A stretch of 64,000 bases of DNA from Anabaena cylindrica PCC 7122 (GTDB taxonomy: Bacteria > Cyanobacteriota > Cyanobacteriia > Cyanobacteriales > Nostocaceae). Each line of letters opens with the position of its first letter. The stretch's first letter is position 1. The notes under the pieces were generated by a model. It did not search any database. It was given only the letters and a program-made list of their open reading frames with translations, and was not told the DNA's origin. The position numbers were made by a program, and so were the translations under genes. The DNA is taken from contig NC_019771.1 in assembly GCF_000317695.1 (NCBI RefSeq), positions 4,640,001-4,704,000 of the forward strand. Reading direction: 5' to 3'. Shown here in pieces: positions 52,915 to 61,532 of this stretch.

Positions 52915-54162
52915 ATGACAGACTATAAACGTAAGCGCGTTGTTGTAACTGGTGTTGGCGCGATTACACCTATTGGTAACACACCAACCGAATATTGGGA
53001 AGGATTGCTAAATGGACGCAATGGCATTGACTTTATCACTGCCTTTGATGCCTCTAAACATGATTGTCGCATTGCGGGTGAAGTAAAAAACTTCGATCCA
53101 CATGACTATATGGAGCGCAAAGAAGCCAAGCGCACAGATCGGTTTGCTCAATTTGCGATCGCAGCGGCTAAACAGGCTATATCAGACGCAAAATTAGTCA
53201 TCAATGACCTCAACGCCGAACATATAGGTGTCATGATCGGCTCAGGCATTGGTGGTATTAAAGTGTTGGAAGACCAGCAAACAGTCTACCTCAATCGAGG
53301 ACCAGACCGCTGTAGTCCATTCATGATCCCCATGATGATCGCCAACATGGCAGCAGGATTAACAGCCATTCATACAGGTGCTAAAGGGCCTAATTCTTGC
53401 TCAGTCACAGCTTGCGCCGCTGGTTCTAACGCCATTGGGGATGCCTTTCGCCTAATTCAAAATGGATATGCCCAAGCCATGATTTGTGGCGGTTGTGAGG
53501 CAGCTGTGACACCATTGTCTGTAGCTGGATTTGCCGCAGCTAGAGCGCTGTCAACTCGTAACGACCCTAATTATGCTTGTCGTCCCTTTGACAAAGATCG
53601 AGATGGCTTTGTCATGGGTGAAGGTTCAGGAATTTTAATTCTCGAAGAATTAGAACACGCCCTCAATCGTGACGCTCGTATTTATGGAGAAATGGTCGGC
53701 TATGGCATGACTTGTGACGCTTACCACATGACTTCCCCAGTCCCCGGTGGTTTAGGTGCTGCTAGAGCTATGGAACTGGCACTTAAGGATGGTGAACTCA
53801 CACCATCAATGGTCAGTTACATCAACGCTCATGGAACCAGTACCCCAGCCAATGATGTCACGGAAACAGCAGCAATTAAAAAGGCTCTGGGCGATGATGC
53901 CTACAAAATAGCAATTAGTTCCACCAAATCTATGACCGGGCATCTGTTAGGTGGCTCAGGTGGAATTGAAGCAGTGGCTACAGTTCTAGCGATCGCTAAT
54001 GACCACATTCCCCCCACCATCCATCTAGACAATCCCGATCCAGGATGTGACCTAGATTATGTCCCTCACCTGAGCCGCGCTCAAAAAGTAGAGGTAGCAC
54101 TATCCAATTCCTTTGGATTTGGTGGTCATAATGTCACCCTGGCTTTTAAAAAATACGTCTAA
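52915..54162 (+). CDS. fabF: 3-oxoacyl-ACP synthase II
   Basis: FabF performs chain elongation in type II fatty acid synthesis. The 415-residue thiolase-fold enzyme has nucleophile Cys167 in SVTACAAGSNAIGDAF, His in INAHGTSTPANDVTE, Lys/His in STKSMTGHLLGGSGG and the NSFGFGGHN end motif. Length and catalytic Cys-His-His set are complete. It lies downstream of acpP. Confidence 0.97.
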   Translation: MTDYKRKRVVVTGVGAITPIGNTPTEYWEGLLNGRNGIDFITAFDASKHDCRIAGEVKNFDPHDYMERKEAKRTDRFAQFAIAAAKQAISDAKLVINDLNAEHIGVMIGSGIGGIKVLEDQQTVYLNRGPDRCSPFMIPMMIANMAAGLTAIHTGAKGPNSCSVTACAAGSNAIGDAFRLIQNGYAQAMICGGCEAAVTPLSVAGFAAARALSTRNDPNYACRPFDKDRDGFVMGEGSGILILEELEHALNRDARIYGEMVGYGMTCDAYHMTSPVPGGLGAARAMELALKDGELTPSMVSYINAHGTSTPANDVTETAAIKKALGDDAYKIAISSTKSMTGHLLGGSGGIEAVATVLAIANDHIPPTIHLDNPDPGCDLDYVPHLSRAQKVEVALSNSFGFGGHNVTLAFKKYV

Positions 54163-54509
54163 TTAGGGAATAGGGAAAAGGTGACAGGAAGAAGCAGGTA
54201 GCAGGGAGCAGGGGAGAAGGGTTTTTCCTAATGCCCAATGCCCAATGCCTAATGCCCAATGCCCAATGCCCAATCACCAATTACCCTGCCTGAAATGAAC
54301 ATTGGAAAGTATCTCAGATATCATTCCTATCAACATTAAGGGTTCAGCATTACCAAATTATCAGCCTTATTCGTCACCACAAACTCAGAAGATCCCGCTT
54401 GTCCATCTACAGGTAGGAATGGGATGATGAGAATGGTGGGATCGCTGTATATGACCCCAGCAAGAAAAAGCTACAAAGAGTGTTAACCCGTCGTTAAAAA
54501 CAAGAGATT
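54163..54509. other. Repeat-rich gap between fabF and tkt
   Basis: Apart from the heptamer array at 54231-54272 and G-rich GCAGGGAGCAGGGGAG, the 347-base region shows no gene. The tkt promoter should lie in the last 200 bases. A minus-strand frame at 54494-54691 is antisense to tkt and spurious. Confidence 0.5.
54231..54272. repeat. Heptanucleotide repeat, six ATGCCCA units
   Basis: Five perfect ATGCCCA and one ATGCCTA copy lie in tandem in the fabF-tkt spacer. Confidence 0.9.
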
Positions 54510-56522
54510 ATGGCTGTTGCAACCCAATCCCTCGAAGAAATTTGTATTAACTCAATCCGCTTTTTGGCTGTAGATGCCATAGAAAAATCCAAATCGGGAC
54601 ACCCAGGACTACCAATGGGCGCAGCTCCCATGGCATTTGTCCTTTGGGATCGCTTTATGCGGTATAACCCCAAAAATCCCAAATGGTTCAACCGCGATCG
54701 CTTTGTCTTGTCTGCCGGTCACGGCTGTATGTTACAGTATGCCATGCTGTACCTAACAGGTTACGATAGCGTTACCATCGAAGACATCAAACAATTCCGT
54801 CAATGGGGTTCTAGAACTCCTGGACACCCAGAAAACTTTGAAACAGCAGGTGTGGAAGTTACCACAGGCCCCTTGGGTCAAGGAATCGCCAATGCAGTTG
54901 GTTTAGCCATGGCAGAAGCACACCTAGCAGCTAAATTCAACAAACCTGATGCCAAAATCGTAGACCACTACACCTATGTAATTCTAGGTGATGGTTGCAA
55001 CATGGAAGGTATTTCCGGTGAAGCTGCTTCTTTAGCAGGTCACTATGGATTAGGTAAACTTATCGCTCTGTACGACGACAACCACATCTCCATTGATGGT
55101 TCTACAGATGTAGCATTCACCGAAGATGTTTCCAAACGTTTTGAAGCTTACGGTTGGCACGTCCTACACGTAGAAGATGGCAACACCGATTTAGCCGCCA
55201 TCTCCAAAGCCGTCGAAGCAGCAAAAGCTGTCACCGACAAACCCACCATGATCAAGGTGACAACCACCATAGGTTATGGCGCTCCCAACAAGCAAAATAC
55301 CGCTGGTATTCACGGTGCTGCCCTCGGTGGAGATGAAACAGCACTGACTCGTAAAAACTTAGGTTGGGAACACGAGCCTTTTGTCATCCCCCAAGATGCC
55401 CTCAACCACACCCGCAAAGCAGTAGAACGTGGTGCAGCTTACGAATCCGAATGGAACAAAACCTTTACTGACTACCAAGCCAAATACCCCGCAGAATCAG
55501 CGGAATTTGAGCGTTTTGTTAGCGGTAAACTCCCAGACGGTTGGAATAAAGTACTACCCACCTACACCCCCGCAGATTCAGCACTACCCACCCGTAAACA
55601 CTCAGAAAACTGCCTCAACAAACTAGCAGCAGTTTTACCTGAATTAATTGGTGGTTCAGCTGACTTAACTCACTCCAACCTCACCGAACTCAAAGGTTTT
55701 GGTGACTTCCAGAAAGGGCAATACCAAAACCGTAACATCCACTTTGGTGTCCGGGAACACGCTATGGGCGCAATCTGTAACGGTATGGCGCTCCACGCTT
55801 CGGGATTAATTCCCTACGGTGCTACATTCCTGATTTTTACAGACTATATGCGTGCTGCCATTCGCTTGGCTGCTCTTTCCCAAGCTGGCTCAATTTGGGT
55901 AATGACTCACGATTCAATCGGTCAAGGTGAAGATGGCCCCACTCACCAACCTATTGAAACTCTAGCTTCCTTGCGAGCTATTCCTGATTTAACAGTGATT
56001 CGTCCAGCTGATGGTAACGAATGTTCTGGAGCTTATACAGTCGCAGTTGAGAAGTCTAAAGCACAAGCTTCTACTCTGTTAGCATTTACCCGTCAAAATG
56101 TTCCTAACTTAGCAGGTACATCCATTGAAGGTGTGAAAAAAGGTGCATACACAGTTGTAGATTCCCAAGGTACACCCGATCTGATCCTCATCGGTACAGG
56201 TTCAGAGTTGAGCCTCTGCGTCACCGCAGCGGAGAAACTAACAGCGGAAGGGAAAAAAGTCCGTGTTGTTTCCATGCCTTCAACTAATTTATTCGATGCT
56301 CAGGATGCTGCTTATAAAGAATCCGTTCTACCTAAAGCAGTCACCAAGCGTCTATCTGTAGAAGCTGCTAGCAGTTTTGGTTGGCACAAGTATATTGGCA
56401 CTGATGGTGATACCGTCAGTATTGATACCTTTGGTGCTTCTGCTCCTGGTGGTACTTGTATGGAGAAGTTTGGTTTCACTGTTGATAATGTATTAGCTAA
56501 AGCTAAGGCTTTGTTGGGTTAA
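54510..56522 (+). CDS. tkt: Transketolase
   Basis: Transketolase moves two-carbon units in the Calvin cycle and pentose phosphate pathway using thiamine diphosphate. The 670-residue enzyme has GHPGLPMGAAPMAFVLWDRF, the ThDP-binding GDGCNMEGISGEAASLAGHY (about 157-176), HFGVREHAMGAICNGMALH and the pyrimidine-domain HDSIGQGEDGPTHQPIE. Length is standard. A strong terminator follows the stop. Confidence 0.98.
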   Translation: MAVATQSLEEICINSIRFLAVDAIEKSKSGHPGLPMGAAPMAFVLWDRFMRYNPKNPKWFNRDRFVLSAGHGCMLQYAMLYLTGYDSVTIEDIKQFRQWGSRTPGHPENFETAGVEVTTGPLGQGIANAVGLAMAEAHLAAKFNKPDAKIVDHYTYVILGDGCNMEGISGEAASLAGHYGLGKLIALYDDNHISIDGSTDVAFTEDVSKRFEAYGWHVLHVEDGNTDLAAISKAVEAAKAVTDKPTMIKVTTTIGYGAPNKQNTAGIHGAALGGDETALTRKNLGWEHEPFVIPQDALNHTRKAVERGAAYESEWNKTFTDYQAKYPAESAEFERFVSGKLPDGWNKVLPTYTPADSALPTRKHSENCLNKLAAVLPELIGGSADLTHSNLTELKGFGDFQKGQYQNRNIHFGVREHAMGAICNGMALHASGLIPYGATFLIFTDYMRAAIRLAALSQAGSIWVMTHDSIGQGEDGPTHQPIETLASLRAIPDLTVIRPADGNECSGAYTVAVEKSKAQASTLLAFTRQNVPNLAGTSIEGVKKGAYTVVDSQGTPDLILIGTGSELSLCVTAAEKLTAEGKKVRVVSMPSTNLFDAQDAAYKESVLPKAVTKRLSVEAASSFGWHKYIGTDGDTVSIDTFGASAPGGTCMEKFGFTVDNVLAKAKALLG

Positions 56523-56551
56523 TTAGCAATAAATAGTTTAGTTATTTTTTG

Positions 56552-56581
56552 GGGTGGGCAGAATAGCTCACCCTTTTTTTT
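56552..56581 (+). terminator. Rho-independent terminator after tkt
   Basis: GGGTGGGC (56552-56559) pairs with GCTCACCC (56566-56573; one G-U pair) around AGAATA and is followed directly by T8 (56574-56581). It lies 30 bases after the tkt stop. Confidence 0.9.
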
Positions 56582-56888
56582 GACCGGGAATTTTAGATTT
56601 TAGATTAAAAAAATTTGGTACAAGCCCCGTCCTTCAGGATGGAAAAATACTCGCTGCGCTGCTTACGCTTCGCTAACGTAAATCCCAAATCCAAAATCGT
56701 AAACTGAAAATTAATTTTTGGGTTTATTTAATACCAACCTATTATTGTCTAACACTTATATTTTTTGGTATAAAATAAATTTAATATACTGTTGATACTA
56801 TTGCCTAATAGACAAGTTTAGACTTATCTAATAGAAGAGAGTGATAATATCTGCATTTCATTATGGTTATTTGAGGGTTCATTTCTCT
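56582..56888. other. Gap between tkt terminator and the ethylene-receptor-like kinase
   Basis: It contains AAGCCCCGTCCTTCAGGATGG at about 56622-56642, resembling the hairpin end of IS200/IS605-type elements, followed by CGCTGCGCTGCTTACGCTTC repeat sequence. No transposase or tnpB is present. The final 100 bases are AT-rich and probably carry the kinase promoter. Confidence 0.45.
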
Positions 56889-59800
56889 ATGTTGGATTTT
56901 TTTAATTACTTCTTTTGGATGCCAGCATTTATACCACATGGACACTGTTACTTGTGGAATACTGATTTAGTGTCTCTACACGTTATTGCCGATATGCTAA
57001 TTGCATTAGCATATTACTCAATTCCAATCGGGCTAGTGTATTTCATTAATAAACGTCCAGATGTCCCATTCAGGTCTATATTTGCCTTATTTGGAGCTTT
57101 TATTATTTCCTGTGGTACAACCCACTTAATGGCAATATGGACACTTTGGTATCCAGATTATTGGCTATCGGGTACTATCAAAGCTATTACAGCCCTGATT
57201 TCCTGCTATGCAGCTATAGAACTGATACCGTTGATACCTCAAGCTATAGCTTTACCTAGTCCTAGAGAATTGGAGAGAATTAACCAGGAATTACACGATG
57301 AAATTAGAGAACGCCAACAAACAGAAACAAAATTACGGACGACAACATCACGATTAACAGCATTAATTGAAAACTTACAAGCCGGTGTTTTAGTTGAAGA
57401 CGAATCAAACAAAATTATTCTGATTAATCAAGAATTTTGTCAAATGTTTGATATTCAAATTGCACCACAAAGTTTAATTGGGGTAAGTTTTAACGAATGT
57501 TCAAAGACAAGAAAAGAATTATTTGCAGATCCAGAAGTTTTTGTAGAACAATCATCAAAAATAGTAGCAGAGAAATCTGCTGTAATTGATGAATTTATTA
57601 TGTCGGATAATCGCATATTTGAGCGTTGTTATATACCTATTTTTGTGGATGAAAATTATTGTGGGCATCTATGGAAATATTATGATATTACTGAACGACG
57701 GAATGTAGAATTAGAATTAAAACAAAGTGAAGCATTTCTGCGAAAACTATATGATATAGCATCTCATCAATTAGACTTTGAGGAAAGAATTAAAAGTGTT
57801 TTAAGTCTGGGCTGTCAAACATTGGGAATGGAATTTGGTAGTGTTGGCCATATAGATGAAAATCAATATTTTCACCTTTTACAAGCTCAATGCCCAGATA
57901 ATTCGCTGCAACCAGGCGATATTTTTGATGTACGACAGATGTTGTGTAACTTAGTCATAGATAGAGAAGAACCTGTAACTATTATTCATACTGGTGCTTC
58001 TGAATGGTGCCAACATCCGGGTTATCAAATGTTCCATATGGAAGCTTATATTGGGATTAGAGTCATGATCCGAGATAAGTTGTATGGCGCTCTCAGTTTC
58101 TCTAGTCTCAGCCCCCGACTAAAGCAGTTTACGTTAGCAGACAAAAAACTATTAATGCTGATGGCTCAATGGTTAGGTAGTGAAATCGCTCGTAAACTAG
58201 CAGAAACAGCACTACAACAACAATTTAATCGAACTTTATTGCTAAAACGAATTACAGAAGAAATTCGCCAAAGTTTAAATACACAAGAAATTTTTCAAAC
58301 TACAGCTAATCAAATTAGTCAGGCTTTTAACGTAAATCGCTGTTTGATTCACACTTATATTGCTACACCTGTACCTAAAATTTCTGTTGTTGCTGAACAT
58401 TTAGATATAGGTTATGAATCTTTACTGAATTTAGAAATTTTCATTGCAGGTAATCTTCATGCAGAGTTGATGATTGTACAAGACAAAGCGATCGCATCTC
58501 TTCTCCTATCGGAAACAGCACCTGAACAAGATACTCCGCCTTATCGTAGCCAGTGTATAGGTATCGGCTCTGACTATGTCTATACTGAACCGCTTCTATT
58601 CAGGACGGCTGAAGCAATGTATAGCCAAATGGGGGTGAAATCAATATTATCAATTCGCACATCCTATCAAGGAGAAGCAAATGGAGCAATTAGCTTACAT
58701 CAGTGCGATCGCATCCGTAGTTGGACAGCAGACGAAATCGAACTACTAGAAGCAGTCGCACCACAAGTGGGAATTGCGATCGCCCAAGCAAACCTTCTAG
58801 AACAAGAAAAACAACAGCGTCAACAACTTACCATCAAAAACTCTGACTTAGAACAAGCAAAACGCCAAGCAGAAAGCGCCAACAGAGCCAAAAGCCAATT
58901 TTTAGCCATGATGAGTCATGAAATTCGTACTCCCATGAATGCAGTCATCGGCATGACAGGTTTGTTACTCGACACCAACCTCGACTCACAACAGCAAGAC
59001 TTGATCACCACTATTCGCAGCAGTGGTGATGCCCTACTATCAATAATTAATGATATTCTTGACTTCTCAAAAATAGAATCTAACCAGCTAAATTTAGAAG
59101 CACAACCCTTTAGTCTACGTAATTGTTTAGAAGAATCTTTAGATTTATTAGCTTCCCAAGCAGCCACTAAAAAAATAGAGTTAATTTATTTACTAACTCC
59201 CCAGACACCAAACACCATCATCGGCGATATCACCCGTCTGCGACAAATTTTTGTGAATTTATTGAGCAATGCTGTCAAATTTACCAACATCGGAGAAGTC
59301 ATTGTCACAGCCACAGCCAAAGCATTAGCAATAGTCACAACAGCGCCAACTTTCCCACTTTATGAAATCGAATTTGCCATTAAAGATACAGGTATTGGTA
59401 TTCCCCCAGAAAAAATAGATCGATTATTTCAACCTTTTAGCCAAGTTGATTCGTCCATGACTCGCAAATATGGTGGCACAGGACTAGGCTTAGTTATTAG
59501 CCAACGACTCAGCGAAATGATGGGGGGAAGAATGTGGGTAGAAAGCCAAATAGACAATGGTTCTACTTTCTATTTCACCATCACAGTCCCAGCAGATCCT
59601 CTCACGGAATCAATCAACTTAAACAAGTCATCCAATCAACTCAACAGCAAACGGCTACTAATTCTCAGCAACCATGTAGCTCATCGGCAATTTCTGACTA
59701 TGCAAGCCGAATCTTGGGAAATGGTAGTAAATGCAGTTAAATCTCCTGCTGAAGTTTTTTCATGTCTACGTCAAGGAGAACAGTTTGATATTGCCATCTT

Positions 59801-60917
59801 AGATATGCAATTTTCGGAAATAGATAGTTTAGCATTAGCAAAAAAAATCCGTCAGCATCCAAATTACCAGACACTACCTTTACTAATATTAAAAGATCTC
59901 AACCAGCCAGAAATCAAACATCGAGTTAACCCGATAGCAGGAATAGCTTTTTTAAATAAACCTCTCAAGCAATCTCAACTTTATAATAGTTTGCTCAATC
60001 TTACTCGTCAGCAACCAATTAGATTTAGCAGTTCAGACAGCAATGTTGGGCAAACATATCCTGATCTAAGTGATCTAGCAATGCGAATTTTAGTAGCGGA
60101 AGACCATCCCGTGAATCTAAAAATGATCATCCTCATTTTGTCCAAGCTGGGCTTAAGAGCAGATGTAGCAGGTAATGGCTTAGAAGTATTATCTGCCTTA
60201 CAGCGTCAATCCTATGACGTTATTCTCATGGATGTACAAATGCCACAAATGGATGGATTAGAAACCACTCAACAAATCCGAATGTGGCATTGGGAAGAAC
60301 AACCACGAATTATCGCCATGACTGCAAATGCAATGCAGGGAGATAAAGAAGTTTGTCTTGAGGCTGGCATGGATGAGTATATCAGTAAACCAATTCGATT
60401 AGAAGATCTGGTCAGAGTACTAACTCAATGTCAACTAGTCTCTCAAAAAAATACTTCAGTATCATACACATTTGCTAACAGTTACTATCAAGAAAAAAAA
60501 CCAGTCACAACCTTATCTTCACTCAACTATACCTCTGCTATCGATCTTCGCATTTTTCAGTCATTACGGGATATGGCTGGTGAAGATGCTAATATATTCA
60601 TGTCAGAGTTGATTAATATATATATAGAAGAATCTGCTAATTCATTGGTAGATTTAAATATAGCTATTGAACAACTCAATACTACTGCTCTTAAACAAAT
60701 AGCCCATAAATTTAAATCTAGTAGCGCTTCTGTTGGAGCTATCAATTTAGCCAATTTTTGCAAAAACATGGAAACGCTTGATCCAAATGAAAATATTGAT
60801 AAATATCGAGTTCTCTTAGAGCAGATGGAAACTGAATATGAGAGAGTAAAGTTAGCTTTGCAAATAAAATCAAAATCTACTGATACTGTTAGAATTCAGA
60901 AGTCCCAAGAATTGTAA
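56889..60917 (+). CDS. Ethylene-receptor-like hybrid histidine kinase
   Basis: The ATG at 56889 gives 1342 residues; a GTG 48 bases upstream adds no conserved sequence. The N-terminus is an ETR1-type three-helix domain with Asp35, Tyr42, Ile45, Pro46, Ile72, Cys75 and His79, the copper and ethylene ligand set, at the same spacing as ETR1 (Asp25, Tyr32, Ile35, Pro36, Ile62, Cys65, His69). PAS (about 160-280), two GAF domains (about 300-640), HisKA (His677 in MSHEIRTPMNA) and HATPase follow. REC1 lacks the acidic pair (LILSNHVAH), REC2 is complete (Asp1115) and the HPt His is 1273 (AHKFKSSSASVG). A full internal phosphorelay is predicted. Confidence 0.92.
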   Translation: MLDFFNYFFWMPAFIPHGHCYLWNTDLVSLHVIADMLIALAYYSIPIGLVYFINKRPDVPFRSIFALFGAFIISCGTTHLMAIWTLWYPDYWLSGTIKAITALISCYAAIELIPLIPQAIALPSPRELERINQELHDEIRERQQTETKLRTTTSRLTALIENLQAGVLVEDESNKIILINQEFCQMFDIQIAPQSLIGVSFNECSKTRKELFADPEVFVEQSSKIVAEKSAVIDEFIMSDNRIFERCYIPIFVDENYCGHLWKYYDITERRNVELELKQSEAFLRKLYDIASHQLDFEERIKSVLSLGCQTLGMEFGSVGHIDENQYFHLLQAQCPDNSLQPGDIFDVRQMLCNLVIDREEPVTIIHTGASEWCQHPGYQMFHMEAYIGIRVMIRDKLYGALSFSSLSPRLKQFTLADKKLLMLMAQWLGSEIARKLAETALQQQFNRTLLLKRITEEIRQSLNTQEIFQTTANQISQAFNVNRCLIHTYIATPVPKISVVAEHLDIGYESLLNLEIFIAGNLHAELMIVQDKAIASLLLSETAPEQDTPPYRSQCIGIGSDYVYTEPLLFRTAEAMYSQMGVKSILSIRTSYQGEANGAISLHQCDRIRSWTADEIELLEAVAPQVGIAIAQANLLEQEKQQRQQLTIKNSDLEQAKRQAESANRAKSQFLAMMSHEIRTPMNAVIGMTGLLLDTNLDSQQQDLITTIRSSGDALLSIINDILDFSKIESNQLNLEAQPFSLRNCLEESLDLLASQAATKKIELIYLLTPQTPNTIIGDITRLRQIFVNLLSNAVKFTNIGEVIVTATAKALAIVTTAPTFPLYEIEFAIKDTGIGIPPEKIDRLFQPFSQVDSSMTRKYGGTGLGLVISQRLSEMMGGRMWVESQIDNGSTFYFTITVPADPLTESINLNKSSNQLNSKRLLILSNHVAHRQFLTMQAESWEMVVNAVKSPAEVFSCLRQGEQFDIAILDMQFSEIDSLALAKKIRQHPNYQTLPLLILKDLNQPEIKHRVNPIAGIAFLNKPLKQSQLYNSLLNLTRQQPIRFSSSDSNVGQTYPDLSDLAMRILVAEDHPVNLKMIILILSKLGLRADVAGNGLEVLSALQRQSYDVILMDVQMPQMDGLETTQQIRMWHWEEQPRIIAMTANAMQGDKEVCLEAGMDEYISKPIRLEDLVRVLTQCQLVSQKNTSVSYTFANSYYQEKKPVTTLSSLNYTSAIDLRIFQSLRDMAGEDANIFMSELINIYIEESANSLVDLNIAIEQLNTTALKQIAHKFKSSSASVGAINLANFCKNMETLDPNENIDKYRVLLEQMETEYERVKLALQIKSKSTDTVRIQKSQEL

Positions 60918-61532
60918 AATCAGCAATTAACAGACTCGATATTTTTACAAAAATATCAAGTATGATCCTTAAAGTCTTATTGCTTCTGCATTCTCTATAC
61001 CAATCCTATATGATATTGCACCAAATAAATTTGGCTCTACCAATACCTTGTCCAAATCAAAAAAAATCATTGATTTGTAGGTTGGATTGAGGGACGTTCA
61101 CGTAGTGTGCCGGAGGCATAACTCAACAAATGCGTCTGGTTGCGCTGTCGCTTAACCCAACCTAAAAAATGGACAAGGTATTGCTCTAAGTTACTTGTTA
61201 TGCTCAATTACCACTCGATAAGAGGGAACTCTTAATAGGGAAATGGGGAAAGAGGCAATATTTTGCCTTATTTCTTATACAAATTAATGTTTCTGGGATT
61301 TTTTGCCTAGACTTTGCATATTAGGTACTGAATAACCATAAATTTTGGAGCGATGTATTTTAGAAAGCTTCCATAATAGCAAATCCAGCATATTTATAGC
61401 TACGTCATCTCAGCATCAAACAACAGTATTAATTATTTAAATTAAACCCTTTTATAAAGTTAAAATGCAGAATATAATTGTTGTTGACGCTTCTGAAAAT
61501 TGAAGATCAATAAGTAAACGGTAATAAATAAT
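60918..61532. other. Repeat-bearing gap between the two hybrid kinases
   Basis: This 615-base region holds the nested inverted repeat at 61042-61182 and otherwise AT-rich DNA. No gene or terminator with a T-run is evident. The second kinase's promoter should lie after about 61300. Confidence 0.5.
61042..61182. repeat. Nested double inverted repeat
   Basis: Outer arms AATACCTTGTCCA (61042-61054) and TGGACAAGGTATT (61170-61182) are perfect. Inside, TAGGTTGG (61079-61086) pairs with CCAACCTA (61158-61165), with CGGAGGCATAACTCAACAAA between. The inner part resembles a common Nostoc dispersed repeat inserted into or captured by the outer one. Confidence 0.7.

Noticed and set aside
56622..56642. 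Functional IS200/IS605 element
   Set aside because: Only a short end-like hairpin is present. There is no tnpA or tnpB frame nearby, so at most it is a relic.
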